DNA of 64,000 nt, taken from the NCBI GenBank assembly GCA_905221615.1, contig CAJNDT010002779.1, positions 602,001 through 666,000 on the forward strand. The letters run 5' to 3'. Below are positions 27,213 to 35,726 of this stretch, in pieces; position 1 is the stretch's first letter; the number at the start of each line of letters is the position of its first letter. The stretch is from Symbiodinium sp. CCMP2592. Lineage: Eukaryota > Sar > Dinophyceae > Suessiales > Symbiodiniaceae. A program made the translations under genes and the position numbers. Below the pieces are notes generated by a model that saw nothing but the letters and a program-made list of their open reading frames with translations, was not told the DNA's origin and made no database searches.

Positions 27213-27305
27213 ACTTACCTTTGGTTAGTAGGGAATGGAGGAATGGGGTACAATTATAACCACAACTACTACCATTCTTCCATTCCCTACCAACCAAACA
27301 TAAGT
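27213..27305. mobile_element. Foldback element, family N (copy 2, uninterrupted)
   Basis: ACTTACCTTTGGTTAGTAGGG to CCCTACCAACCAAACATAAGT, 93 bp. It lies between two coding-like islands, in the position of an intron, and is the reference for the interrupted copy at 4739. Confidence 0.88.
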
Positions 27306-27308
27306 TAG

Positions 27309-27536
27309 GTAAGTTCAAAGGAGTTTGCCGGAACGCTCTCCCCTGAAGAATTTGTGGCACAGCTGGCTGCGCAGGTGGCTGCTGGGTTCAAAAGGATGGT
27401 CTTTGTGAGGCAGCAGTGCCTGCAGGCGTACGGCCACAACTTGGTGCCTGCGAGCTCTTTCGAAAGAGCATGTCCGGCCAACTGTGCTACGATATTTGTT
27501 CCGTCGGGGAGTGAACGGAGCCCCACGCCGCCCTGA
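27309..27536 (+). CDS. Coding-like island, 75 codons, alanine-rich helices
   Basis: After CATAAGTTAG|, phase 0: SSKEFAGTLSPEEFVAQLA, then AAGFKRMVFVRQQCLQAYG, then VPASSFERACPANCATIF, stop TGA at 27534. Composition is balanced and the predicted helices are regular. Two minus frames overlap. Among the most protein-like stretches here, and it follows the island at 27080 across the family N element. Family not recognised. Confidence 0.42.
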   Translation, partial: VSSKEFAGTLSPEEFVAQLAAQVAAGFKRMVFVRQQCLQAYGHNLVPASSFERACPANCATIFVPSGSERSPTPP

Positions 27537-27601
27537 ATCGGTACTGTTCTTCAGAGTGCAGGCTGAGCGTGGGGCAGGAGAGCATGCAAGCCCGTCTCTG
27601 A

Positions 27602-27730
27602 CAGTTTGAAGACCAGAGCAGTGCCAACTGTAGGGTTGATCCACTTTTTGAAGCTTTCGCAGCACCAAGCCCAGTCCAACAGGCCGCAAGCTTTAAAGAG
27701 CAACCCTCTCGACACAGCATGTCACCGCTA
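27602..27730 (+). CDS. Coding-like island QFEDQSSANCRVDPLFEA
   Basis: Open after TGA at 27599, continuing PSPVQQAASFKEQPSRHS before entering a short inverted repeat (27731-27797). The same frame upstream of the TGA also reads well (SSECRLSVGQESMQARL). Confidence 0.33.
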
Positions 27731-27810
27731 AGGTGTCCAAGTAACAGAGATACCTGGTATCTACTGTTAGAATTACCGTACTGACACTTGGACCCTCTGG
27801 ACTGATTAGA

Positions 27811-27916
27811 TGGGAGTTTCCGAAAATAGGGGACCCTACACTAGCACCCTAAATAGTAGGATCCTTATATTATAAGGACCCCACAATAAGGTACCCCTAC
27901 CTTTCGGAAACACCCA
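27811..27916. mobile_element. Foldback element, family E (copy 1)
   Basis: TGGGAGTTTCCGAAAATAGG to CCTTTCGGAAACACCCA, 106 bp, flanked by GA. Confidence 0.87.
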
Positions 27917-28020
27917 GATAGCTTCTTAGTGCCATGGGGCTTTGTATAAGGTCTTAGGGTTTAGGGCTTCGGGTTTATAAGGTCCTACGGTTTAGGGCTT
28001 ACAATCCGGGTATGATTTAA

Positions 28021-28281
28021 ACACCACCAATCTTCGTAGCATGGTGGTATCACTGTGCTCATGTGCTCTCGAAGTCATCGTCATCGCCCGATGCGAATCC
28101 CCCAGTAACAATCCTCCTGTTGCTACGGCGGCCAGCTTTGAACCGAACCTCGACACACGCCCTAGAAGTTCAATTGCCCGTGCAGTGGGTTACTGACTTC
28201 TCGACACCCCTCATAGCCTCAGAAAACCCGTTTGGACAGGTAGCTGGGCTGCTAGGGAACTGCCAGCAGTGTCTGAATTGA
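28021..28281 (+). CDS. Coding-like island, 86 codons
   Basis: Open from after TAA (28018) to TGA at 28279. Contains SKSSSSPDANPPVTILLLLR, then VQLPVQWVTDFSTPLI and ENPFGQVAGLLGNCQQC. It ends 2 bp before a family B element. No ATG near its start, so it would be an internal or terminal exon. Confidence 0.4.
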   Translation, partial: TPPIFVAWWYHCAHVLSKSSSSPDANPPVTILLLLRRPALNRTSTHALEVQLPVQWVTDFSTPLIASENPFGQVAGLLGNCQQCLN

Positions 28282-28283
28282 AA

Positions 28284-28392
28284 CCCAGAGATCCCAATAC
28301 CCCTCAATTAAGGAATATACCCTAAGTCATAATATTAAGGCCTCTATAACTTAGGGTATATTCTCTAATTAAGGGGTCTTGGGTTCTTTGGG
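28284..28392. mobile_element. Foldback element, family B (copy 5)
   Basis: CCCAGAGATCCCAATACCCC to AAGGGGTCTTGGGTTCTTTGGG, 109 bp, flanked by AA. Confidence 0.88.
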
Positions 28393-28405
28393 AAGCTGTG
28401 GCCAG

Positions 28406-28465
28406 GATCCTGAGCCAACAGCTGCGGATCCACTGGCGGCTGCAGAGGCAGCGGCTTGCTTTTTT
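28406..28465 (+). CDS. Glu-Pro/Ala module 2
   Basis: TGTGGCCAG| then DPEPTAADPLAAAEAAAC. Same phase and layout as module 1. It runs into the left end of a family S element (CTTAGTAGC), which could supply a GT. Confidence 0.4.
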
Positions 28466-28568
28466 CTTAGTAGCTGAGTGAGTGCACTTTACACGTTTTG
28501 GGACAATATAACCCACTATAAAGCTGAAAGTGTGCACTTTTTTGGGACTTGTGAACTCAGCAACTAAG
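28466..28568. mobile_element. Foldback element, family S (copy 1)
   Basis: CTTAGTAGCTGAGTGAGTGC to TGTGAACTCAGCAACTAAG, with ACTTTACAC / GTGTGCACTTT inner arms, flanked by TT. Confidence 0.82.
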
Positions 28569-28811
28569 TTTTCTGTTCTTGGATATAGTACGTACCCACA
28601 ATCCATTAACTCAATATGTAAGTGCATAGACTTCAATATTCAATATACCTTACACAAAGAGCAGTTTGAAACCTGTAGGTTTTAGGGGTTTGGGGTTTAG
28701 GGTATGGATCTCCGGCTCCTCTGCCTAAGTCTTGCTGTGGTGAAGTGTAGCTTTGGGGTTTTTGTTCGTGTTGGTGTGTGGGTGGGGGGGAGGGGCGGTG
28801 GGACCATGCAG

Positions 28812-28904
28812 TTGGCCATTTTTGCTCATGCAGAATATGCAGACTACAGTTCAACTGACAGTAACGGCTCAGCAGCAACGGGGAACGCCCGCAGCGAAGC
28901 TTAA
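28812..28904 (+). CDS. Terminal-exon candidate LAIFAHAEYADYSSTDSN
   Basis: GACCATGCAG| in phase 0, 30 codons then TAA. Ends SAATGNARSEA. A second open frame (MQTTVQLTVTAQQQRGTP) is equally tidy. CCCTAAA DNA follows. Confidence 0.3.
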   Translation: MAIFAHAEYADYSSTDSNGSAATGNARSEA

Positions 28905-28914
28905 ATCTAGACCC

Positions 28915-29380
28915 CCGGCCCTAAACCCTAAACCCGGGACTCTCAACACCCACATAGTAATCTAAAACCCCGTGGATTGTCTACGGTTCTGATCTTGAAG
29001 CCAAATTTTAAGCCTTAAATCCTAAACACTATCCAAACCTTAAGGCTTAAATCCTACACCTGAAAACCCTAAACCTCGAACCCCAAACCTTAAACCCCTA
29101 CCCTGAACCGTGAACCCCACACCTTACCTTAAACCCCTAAACCCTAAGCCCCTAAACCCTAAACCTTGAACCCCAACCTTAAACCCTAAACCCTAAGCCC
29201 CTAAACCCTAAACCTTGAACCCCAAACCTTAAACCCTAAACCCTAAAAAAACCTTTAAAGGAACCCTATTAAACCCTTATAGATCCCCTTTGAAGGAGCC
29301 CTATCAAACAAGCCCTTATAGATCCCCTTTAAAGGAACCCAACCCTAAACCCTTATAGATCCCCTTTAAAGGAACCCTAA
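28915..29380. repeat. Degenerate CCCTAAA block, then TTTAAAGG palindromes
   Basis: 29035-29250 repeats a CCCTAAGCCCCTAAACCC / CTTGAACCCCAAACC pattern. 29260-29380 holds three copies of TTATAGATCCCCTTTAAAGG-type short palindromes. Confidence 0.8.
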
Positions 29381-29396
29381 ACCACGAGTTTGTGAG

Positions 29397-29456
29397 GATC
29401 CCGAGGCTTCCGCCGAAGAGCCGCTTGAAGCTGCAGAGGCAGTGGACCTAATTCCG
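29397..29456 (+). CDS. Glu-Pro/Ala module 3
   Basis: GTTTGTGAG| then 60 nt, exactly 20 codons in phase 0-0: DPEASAEEPLEAAEAV then DLIP, donor CCG|GTAGCA. The best preserved module. Its core GAGCCGCTTGAAGCTG is shared with module 1. Confidence 0.43.
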
Positions 29457-29549
29457 GTAGCAGAGTTGAGGTTCTAAGGTTTAGCCCTTAGGGTTCAGGG
29501 TAACAGTGGGTTTAGGGTGTAGGGTTTAGGGTTTAAGGTTTAGCCCTTA

Positions 29550-29639
29550 CCTGTAGCCGAAAAGACCTACCTGTTTAGAGTTCCTCATTAAGGTTTCTGT
29601 ATATAGTTCCTTAAAAAGGTAGGTCTTTTGGGCTACAGG
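29550..29639. mobile_element. Foldback element, family K (variant)
   Basis: CCTGTAGCCGAAAAGACCTAC to GTAGGTCTTTTGGGCTACAGG, 90 bp, flanked by TA. Lies within TTTAGGG-like DNA. Confidence 0.86.
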
Positions 29640-29756
29640 TAGGGTTCAGGGTTCAGGGGCCGTTTAGGGTTCATGGCCGTTTAGGGTTTAAGATTAGGGT
29701 ATATAGATATACTAACTTCCATTACGGAAACGGTTTAGGGCGTAGGGCTGTGTAGG

Positions 29757-29830
29757 ATGCCAGTATCTCGGTGACTCAGGATAATCCTTTCGCTGCTTCT
29801 GAACACCACATACTTACCCTTGTTCACGGA
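29757..29830 (+). other. Coding-like stretch SVTQDNPFAASEHHILTL
   Basis: Open after a TAG. No good acceptor. Followed by the diverged foldback DNA at 29840. Confidence 0.2.
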
Positions 29831-29866
29831 GGGTACCCTAAGGGTCAATGTACCCACATAGTAGAT

Positions 29867-29966
29867 TGGAATTTCCGAAGATTAGGGTACCTTATTTTCA
29901 GGTCCGTATAATAAGGATCCCACTATTTAGGGTACCTTATTTGTGTCCCCATTTTCGGAAACTAAC
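29867..29966. mobile_element. Family E element inside a family F-like remnant
   Basis: TTGGAATTTCCGAAGATTAGG and CCCCATTTTCGGAAACTAAC arms. Outside them, AGGGTCAATGTACCC and ACACATGGACCCTCTT look like the ends of a family F element. Confidence 0.65.
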
Positions 29967-30053
29967 ACATGGACCCTCTTGGGGGGGGTAGGGGTGATTT
30001 AGAGGCTCTTCCAATCCGTGGCCTCTGCATGTATGGCTCCCCGGAACCTGCAC

Positions 30054-30201
30054 TGACAAAAAAATCCTAACAACACACTTCTTTCTCCCTCTGGCCTCAA
30101 ACGAGCAGCCAGAATACGAGGGTTGCGAAATGTTAACTCCACGTGCCCGGCACCATACAAAATCCGAGCTGCAAACTTGGTTGTCCTCACGTCGAAGATA
30201 A
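30054..30201 (+). CDS. Coding-like island NEQPEYEGCEMLTPRARH
   Basis: The plus frame runs to TAA at 30199 and ends SELQTWLSSRRR. The minus strand is also open (29937-30305). Confidence 0.27.
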
Positions 30202-30550
30202 TTCGGTGGTTTCGTTGTCGTCGGCTCGTTTCGGATTTTCCGGCTCAGAGTTTGTAGAATTTCAGAGTTGGGGATCCCTAAACCCGAAACCCTATAAGCC
30301 TTCACGTAAGACGTAAGCTTTAAATGTAAATCCTATAAACCCCAAACACTACAAACCCTGTTTCAGCCCTCAACCCTGTAAAACCTTTAGTAAACCCCAA
30401 AAAGTTGGAAACCGGATTAAGGACAAATCGTGCTGGGATTCCCTATACATTACTCTTAAGGATTGAGGCTATTGGGTTTCCAACTGTTGGGCTTCTACCA
30501 TAAATAGCCCCACAACCCAAACTCAACGACCCTCATGCGGAAAGCGGGAG

Positions 30551-30595
30551 GAGATCGAGACTGCAGCTGACGAGCCACCTGTAGAGGCCTTGAAT
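30551..30595 (+). CDS. Glu-Pro/Ala module 4
   Basis: AGCGGGAG| then exactly 15 codons, EIETAADEPPVEALN, then GTGGGGGC. Same phase at both ends as module 3. The upstream ATGCGGAAAGCGGGAG is unique sequence. Confidence 0.4.
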
Positions 30596-30599
30596 GTGG

Positions 30600-30740
30600 G
30601 GGCTTTTCAGGGTCGGTTGATGGGTTTAGGGCTTAGGGTCGGTTTCGGGGTTTAGTTTCGAGTTTAGGGTTTGGGGTTTAGGGTCGGGTAAGGGGTTTGG
30701 GGTTTCGGGTTCAGGGTCGGTTTGGGTTTAGGGTTTAATG
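30600..30740. repeat. Degenerate telomere-type block, TTTAGGG orientation
   Basis: Units of GGGTTTAGGG, GGTCGGTTTCGGGG and GGGTTTGGGG between modules 4 and 5. Confidence 0.75.
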
Positions 30741-30820
30741 AAGATATCCCCTTTAAAGGAGCCCTTACTAAGTCCCCTAAAGACCCCCCAAGTAATCAGG
30801 AGACTTATTTGAAGCGGCAG

Positions 30821-30886
30821 GCCTGGCCACCGCCGGCTGCGGTCGCAGAACTGCAGGCAGCTGAAGAGGCAGTGTCTGGGTTGGAG
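30821..30886 (+). CDS. Glu-Pro/Ala module 5
   Basis: GAAGCGGCAG| then 66 nt, 22 codons, phase 0-0: AWPPPAAVAELQAAEEAV then SGLE, donor GAG|GTTTTTGG. The C-terminal half aligns with module 3. Confidence 0.4.
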
Positions 30887-31052
30887 GTTTTTGGATCGAG
30901 GGCTTTAGGTTTAGAGTGTCAGCCTTTGGGCTTTTGGTGTTTTCGGGTCTTTTGTTTGTGGTCATATGGCTTCAGGGTTTTGGGGTGGAGGGTGTAGGGC
31001 TGTTTATGAAAAGAACCTGCAGTGCTCCAGGTGAGTTTGAATCTGACCTGCG

Positions 31053-31148
31053 GTTGATGACATAAGTCCTGCATTACCCATATTCAGGCATATACCATTT
31101 TTCCTATAGTTGGGGTCCTTAAGGCAATGCAGGTTTTTAACATTAACA
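31053..31148. mobile_element. Foldback element, family R (copy 1)
   Basis: TTGATGACATAAGTCCTGC and GCAATGCAGGTTTTTAACATT arms. Related to 48731-48907 and 41458-41546. Confidence 0.72.
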
Positions 31149-31301
31149 GTAGGATTTGATGGGTCTGAGCCTGTTGAGTTTGGAGGAGTTCTTGGAAAGG
31201 GTGCATAGGCATGTACGCTTTAGGGCTTCGGGTTTTAGGGTTTAGGGTTTAGGTTTTGACTTACGGTGTTTATCTAATATGTGTTTGTGCTATTCATGTA
31301 G

Positions 31302-31472
31302 GAGACGGATGAAGAAGGCGCTTTTGCAAAGATGTGCCGCACTTTGAAAACAGTTAGAGTTAGAGGATTGCAACATATACTAACCCTCCATCCTGAACTA
31401 ACGCCAACCGAACACCCCCGACGCCCAAATATAAGTGTGGTTCAGAGAGAGAGGGAGATCAGCCTCGTTTGA
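31302..31472 (+). CDS. Terminal-exon candidate, 56 codons, good acceptor
   Basis: CTAATATGTGTTTGTGCTATTCATGTAG| in phase 0, then ETDEEGAFAKMCRTLKTV, QHILTLHPELTPTEHPRR and SVVQREREISLV, stop TGA at 31470. CTAAT about 25 bp upstream could be a branch point. Balanced composition. One of the strongest candidates in this half, but without a recognised family. Confidence 0.43.
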   Translation, partial: ETDEEGAFAKMCRTLKTVRVRGLQHILTLHPELTPTEHPRRPNISVVQREREISLV

Positions 31473-31653
31473 ACAGAATCTGAAGCCTCAAACTTGTTAT
31501 CACATTGCGGTTTATGCTTCTGGCTGCCGTAGATTCCGAAATCCTGATAGGGTTCTGCCCTAAACCCTAAACCGGGGATATTGATTGTTTATGTTATGAA
31601 TACGGTGGAACCCTGAGGAGCTTTTGTTTCACAACTATTTTCAGGCTCCTACA

Positions 31654-31757
31654 TGGGAGTTTCCGAAAATTAGGGATGCCTTCTTTTGGGGTCCTTATAA
31701 TACGGATCCTACTATTTAGGGGACTATATTAGGGTCCCCGATTTTGAGGCTCCTACA
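31654..31757. mobile_element. Foldback element, family E (copy 3, right end altered)
   Basis: TGGGAGTTTCCGAAAATTAGG on the left. The right half keeps GGATCCTACTATTTAGGGG but ends GATTTTGAGGCTCCTACA, a near-repeat of the 15 bp just left of the element (TTCAGGCTCCTACA). Confidence 0.7.
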
Positions 31758-31765
31758 TTGGGGTC

Positions 31766-31853
31766 TTGCAACTAGCTTCTTGTCATACAAACGTTCCACT
31801 TGTCCTGCATGGCCTTTTGGAAATCACGGACAAGCTGTGGGACCTACCCGAAA
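31766..31853 (+). other. Coding-like stretch HTNVPLVLHGLLEITDKL
   Basis: Open to TGA after WDLPET. No clear acceptor. Confidence 0.2.
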
Positions 31854-31988
31854 CCTGAACCCCGTCCCCTCCGCAAGGCTCCGAACTGGTTGATGTAACT
31901 TTCAAGTTCTCCACGCAGTAAGAGTCAGCGCTTCCCTTGCTTGTGCTGTGAACTTATCAGAGATACCTGGTGCAAGAGACGCAAGCAG

Positions 31989-32072
31989 GACCCTCCTTGT
32001 ACCCTCAAATAGGGGTATATGGCCCCAAATAATGGGTACTTAGGGTCTAATTAGAGGGTAGATGGAGGGTCT
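31989..32072. mobile_element. Short foldback element
   Basis: GGACCCTCCTTGTACCCTC and GAGGGTAGATGGAGGGTC arms, about 84 bp. Single copy here. Confidence 0.65.
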
Positions 32073-32252
32073 AGGAACCCAGTCCAGATTTCTCGGACGT
32101 TTAGGGTTTAGCGGGGAGTCACAAGAAGAAGACGTTACGTGATTAGTTTGTTTGAGGTTTCTGGGCCTTAGGGTAATGGTTTCTGGGAACCCTAATATAT
32201 CCACCCTCGGACCCTGTGTTCTGTAGGTGTCTATGTAGGTCCGCATGTTATT

Positions 32253-32432
32253 GACACCAGCTTGGCGGCGAAACTGCGAATCATGAACATGTTCTCGATC
32301 CCTAGACAGCCGTCAAAGATATTTTCTCATGGGGCCAGTGCGCACTTGGGCTCGGCGAAATACCTTAGGTATTCGTTTCGTGTGTCGGCTAGGATTCATG
32401 GTTGCTGCGGTCCATCTTTGCCTAAACTCTAA
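32253..32432 (+). CDS. Coding-like island, 59 codons, basic
   Basis: Open from further upstream to TAA at 32430: SLAAKLRIMNMFSIPRQPS, then GASAHLGSAKYLRYSFRV and RIHGCCGPSLPKL. ATG at 32283. Followed by CCCTAAA. Not recognised. Confidence 0.33.
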   Translation, partial: DTSLAAKLRIMNMFSIPRQPSKIFSHGASAHLGSAKYLRYSFRVSARIHGCCGPSLPKL

Positions 32433-32494
32433 ACCCCTATAACCCTAAACCCTAAAAATTAGCTAAACCCCTCCATGCACAGACAGAATGCCAG

Positions 32495-32560
32495 GCTGCC
32501 GCAGGGCCGGAGGAGCCACCGTGTGCAGAGCCGGCTGCCGTTGTGGAAAAGGCTTGGGAG
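32495..32560 (+). CDS. Glu-Pro/Ala module 6
   Basis: GAATGCCAG| then GPEEPPCAEPAAVVEKAW within 22 codons in the same phase as the other modules. It runs straight into a family E element at 32565, which may hide the donor. Confidence 0.38.
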
Positions 32561-32564
32561 GATT

Positions 32565-32672
32565 TGGGAGTTTCCGAAAATAGGGGACCCTAAAACATAG
32601 TACCCTAAAATAGTAGGGTCCTTATTATAGTAAGGACCCAAACAAGCTTCCCTTAATTTTCGGAAAGTCCCA
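32565..32672. mobile_element. Foldback element, family E (copy 4)
   Basis: TGGGAGTTTCCGAAAATAGG to TTAATTTTCGGAAAGTCCCA, 108 bp. Confidence 0.83.
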
Positions 32673-33194
32673 TCTGAATAATGACGAATAGTAAAGCTCA
32701 GAGAGGCTTCTTGGTACAGTTACTGTATACTACTCGACCTTTTGAAGCACTGAAACACTATTCGCTAGGCTTCCTATATGATAATTGCCGTATGCTATAC
32801 CGCAAGGCCCTATTCAAATGTCGTGGATTTATGGATTCATGTGTGTGCCTAGGGAGCTGGGAAGCCCTGTAGGGCTCCAAGTAGCCGAAGGTGCATCCTA
32901 TTTTGCCGTAGGCCCCCGAAGTATAGGAAAGACGTGCACATTTGTTCTTCATGATTTGTAAGCTCTATTTTGCCACATGGAGGCACCTGAGATGTATACT
33001 GTTAACGTTGTCAGACCCTGTCCGTACACCTTAGAGGCTTGATTGCCGATGCAGCGTTTAGTTCACATGAGCTGTGGTTCACAGGCGCCGCGCAGTGCCA
33101 CGGAAGACTCTGCAGAGGAGTGCCCCAGCTGAACTGAACTTCCTTAGCTTCTTGTCCGTCCGTCCGTCCGACCATTCCTTCGAACATCCATCCA

Positions 33195-33518
33195 CACACA
33201 CGCACACACGCACACACACACACACACACACACTCCCACAATTCCAAACCATAATCATACATACGTGCATGCATACCTGCAAACATACACACAAATGGAC
33301 AGAGGCAGACAAAGACACAGAGACAGGTACAGACACACAGATACACACAGAGACAGACGGAAACAAACAGAGACAGCCAGAGACGGAGACAGAAGACGGA
33401 GACAGACCGAGAGACACGGAGACAGACGGAGACAGACCGAGACGGACAGAGACAGACAGAGAGAGTCAGAGAGAGACAGAGCGAGACAGAGAGAGAGAGA
33501 GAGAGAGAGCGAGAGATC

Positions 33519-33577
<59 letters not shown>

Positions 33578-33660
33578 CGACGTACGGATTTTCAGATAGA
33601 CAGAGACGGAGGTACATGCTCCCTCACATACACTCGGTGTGTGTGTGTGTGTGTGTAGGT
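33195..33660. repeat. CA, GACA and GA microsatellite complex
   Basis: (CA)n at 33195-33232, imperfect GACAGA to 33515, (GA)n at 33490-33509, (GACA)n at 33520-33580, (GT)n at 33638-33657. Frames of 112-248 codons on both strands here are repeat artefacts. Confidence 0.92.
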
Positions 33661-33743
33661 GTGATTCACGAGTCTCAGGAGTTTGTGCCTGTTGAGCCAG
33701 CCGGGTCACTGAGGTTTGAGTGCTCAGAAGCCCGTAGTGTGGA

Positions 33744-33852
33744 CCCAGAGATCCCAATACCCCTTGATTAAGGAATATACCTCAAATCATACTATTAAGC
33801 CCCCCATTATTTAAGGTATATTCCTTCATTAAGGGGTATTGAGTTCACAGGG
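33744..33852. mobile_element. Foldback element, family B (copy 6)
   Basis: CCCAGAGATCCCAATACCCC to AAGGGGTATTGAGTTCACAGGG, 109 bp. Confidence 0.85.
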
Positions 33853-33856
33853 GTGA

Positions 33857-34000
33857 GTTCGCTGGGGTGACTCCCTGTACGAGAAACCAAGTAGTCCCAG
33901 GCACCTGACCTTGATGGGCGAGTCCTCTAATGCGGGCTCCTGGTCCCGGATGGTCAGCGAAGAGGCGGCGCTTTTCTTTGCTTTAGGATTTAGGGTTTAG
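33857..34000 (+). CDS. Coding-like island GDSLYEKPSSPRHLTLMG
   Basis: Open from just after the family B element to TAG at 33998. Continues SSNAGSWSRMVSEEAALFF and ends in TTTAGGG DNA (GGATTTAGGGTTTAGGG), so a donor near 33985 is likelier than the stop. Confidence 0.37.
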   Translation, partial: VRWGDSLYEKPSSPRHLTLMGESSNAGSWSRMVSEEAALFFALGFRV

Positions 34001-34144
34001 GGAGCTCTTGTTTGCTTTGATTGGTTTGGGGGTTTTCTGTTTAGTTCAGAGCTGACGACTTTGACGAGGTTCCGGTGTCGAACTTCTAGAGCAAAGCCTG
34101 GCTTGTACTGCATTTCACAGCAGCAAGCATTGTGTTTCTTGCAG

Positions 34145-34287
34145 ACTTCTCTTCACCAATCCCATTCTTATTGACAGCCATCCTAGATAACAGCTGCGAA
34201 GCTGTTTACATCCTGTGCAAGTCTTGGTTGTTCGGGAAACAGCAAGACCTCATCAGCTGCACACCCTTATTCCACACACTCCGCTGA
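34145..34287 (+). CDS. Terminal-exon candidate with strong acceptor
   Basis: CATTGTGTTTCTTGCAG| is an excellent acceptor. The frame then reads FSSPIPFLLTAILDNSCE, AVYILCKSWLFGKQQDL and SCTPLFHTLR, stop TGA. The TPLxxA-like spacing might suggest ankyrin-type helices, but no full repeat is visible. A second stretch in another frame (EEDVPTDGTLETAVRASL) follows to 34380. Confidence 0.42.
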
Positions 34288-34374
34288 CCCAGAGTCGCTC
34301 ACTGCCCCGAGGAAGATGTGCCGACAGACGGCACTTTGGAGACAGCAGTCAGAGCCTCGTTGCGGGCTCTCTTT

Positions 34375-34469
34375 CTTAATAGTAGCTGAGTGGATACACT
34401 TTACACTTTTGGGGATAATATTCTACCCAAAGTGTACACCTTTTGGGGCTTATGAACTCAGCAACTAAG
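34375..34469. mobile_element. Foldback element, family S (copy 2)
   Basis: CTTAATAGTAGCTGAGTGG and TATGAACTCAGCAACTAAG arms with ACACTTTACACTTTTGGGG inside. Confidence 0.78.
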
Positions 34470-34504
34470 CTTTCGACAGGCAACGTTGGCGGGGTCTTGG
34501 CTTC

Positions 34505-34804
34505 GTGGTTTCTCCCACATGTCCTGACACGACATCTGCTGCACCTTGTCTTTGTGTTGCGGAGCTTGACTTCATTTACAACGTTCCGCATAAGCCTCAT
34601 TCACGGAGTGCAGTGTTTCGCTCGCGCGCGGAGAGAAAGTGTGCAGTTTGGACAGTACGACATGATGCCTCGTCATTGGCGAGTTTTTTCCACAAATTTA
34701 GCATGGCATCCCACCCCAAAAGGATGCCGCGATGGGAGCTGCTTGATCCACCAATCTCCACATTTTCAATGCGCACCAGGGAATATGAGGGGTACCGCAA
34801 GTGA
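34505..34804 (+). CDS. Coding-like island, 99 codons, strand uncertain
   Basis: The plus frame reads CVAELDFIYNVPHKPHSR, ASSLASFFHKFSMASHPK and ISTFSMRTREYEGYRK. The minus strand is open too (34597-34848: GGSSSSHRGILLGWDAML), as is a second plus frame of 132 codons. The region is unique and balanced in composition, so some coding role is plausible, but the frame is not settled. Confidence 0.3.
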   Translation: MVSPTCPDTTSAAPCLCVAELDFIYNVPHKPHSRSAVFRSRAERKCAVWTVRHDASSLASFFHKFSMASHPKRMPRWELLDPPISTFSMRTREYEGYRK

Positions 34805-34943
34805 AGAGGAGACTGACCAACGTAGGGTCCCTGCCGAGTAGTTGCCATGCACTCTTCCCAAAGAGTCCCAGTTCCCGAAGAGTTCCAAGTCGAACCTCCG
34901 ATATTAGTGTCTCGGTCTCCCTTCAGCTCGGAAGCCTAAAGCA

Positions 34944-35053
34944 CCTATAGTCTCCATCGTAGTTCCTTTTTTTGGTTATCCAATTTTACGGTTAGGACCC
35001 TATAATAGAGATTTTTGGATAACCAAAAAAGGCACTACAATGGAGACTATAGG
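34944..35053. mobile_element. Foldback element, family A (copy 3)
   Basis: CCTATAGTCTCCATCGTAG to its complement ending GACTATAGG, 110 bp, flanked by CA on both sides. Confidence 0.9.
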
Positions 35054-35446
35054 CAGTCTGTCATAGAACACTTTCAATAGCCATGCAAGAACCCCAATAT
35101 AGAGCGCTGTCAGTAATCCTTAGAATGACCTGTTTGGAACCCTTTTTATTTCAGTAACCCGCACTTCTGGAACCCTGTCGTAGACACTCTGAAAATACCC
35201 CTTGGGGAACCCTTTAAGTAACCCATATAGCTTGTGGAACCCCTTTTAGGTTACCCATATTCAACCTCTTACCGAACCCTCATTGAACGCTTTCGTGAGC
35301 CTTCTAGAACCCCCAAACCCCAAACTCCTAAACCCCAAATCCTATATTGTAATGAGGGTTCCTATAAAGTACCCTTAGTAGTATAGGGCCCCAAATTAGG
35401 GGATCTACCCTTGGAAAGCGTTAAAGTCCGTTAAAGGACTGTCATA

Positions 35447-35496
35447 CTTGAAGGATCATGGGACTTAGTAAGTAGGTATAATTATAGGTCCCCTAG
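35447..35496. mobile_element. Family C element, left half only
   Basis: CTTGAAGGATCATGGGACTT and AGTAAGTAGG, then abrupt change to CTAGAACCCCCAAACC. Truncated copy. Confidence 0.65.
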
Positions 35497-35551
35497 AACC
35501 CCCAAACCCTAAACTCCTAAACCTTAAATCCTAAACTAGAAAGCATTTAAG

Positions 35552-35602
35552 GACGTAGCCGAGGTTGGAGCAGCAGATTTGGATCCCCTGGTGCTGGCCT
35601 GA
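35552..35602 (+). CDS. Possible Glu/Ala module, isolated
   Basis: GCATTTAAG| then DVAEVGAADLDPLVLA and TGA. Same phase and similar composition to the modules at 26-33 kb, but more diverged. Confidence 0.25.
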   Translation, partial: DVAEVGAADLDPLVLA

Positions 35603-35617
35603 AGATTGGGTTCCTCT

Positions 35618-35726
35618 CCCAAAGGGTCCAAAGTACCTCTATAGTAGAATGTAGGGTTTCTATATTAGGAATTACTATTATGATTTGGGCAGGTATCCCC
35701 CATAACAGTACCTAGGACCCTTTGGG
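35618..35726. mobile_element. Foldback element, family F (copy)
   Basis: CCCAAAGGGTCCAAAGTACC to GTACCTAGGACCCTTTGGG, about 109 bp. Confidence 0.8.

Noticed and set aside
33011-33771. Long Ser/Leu/Val/Cys frames (up to 248 codons) and Arg/Asp/Thr frames
   Set aside because: Direct translations of CA, GACA and GA microsatellites.
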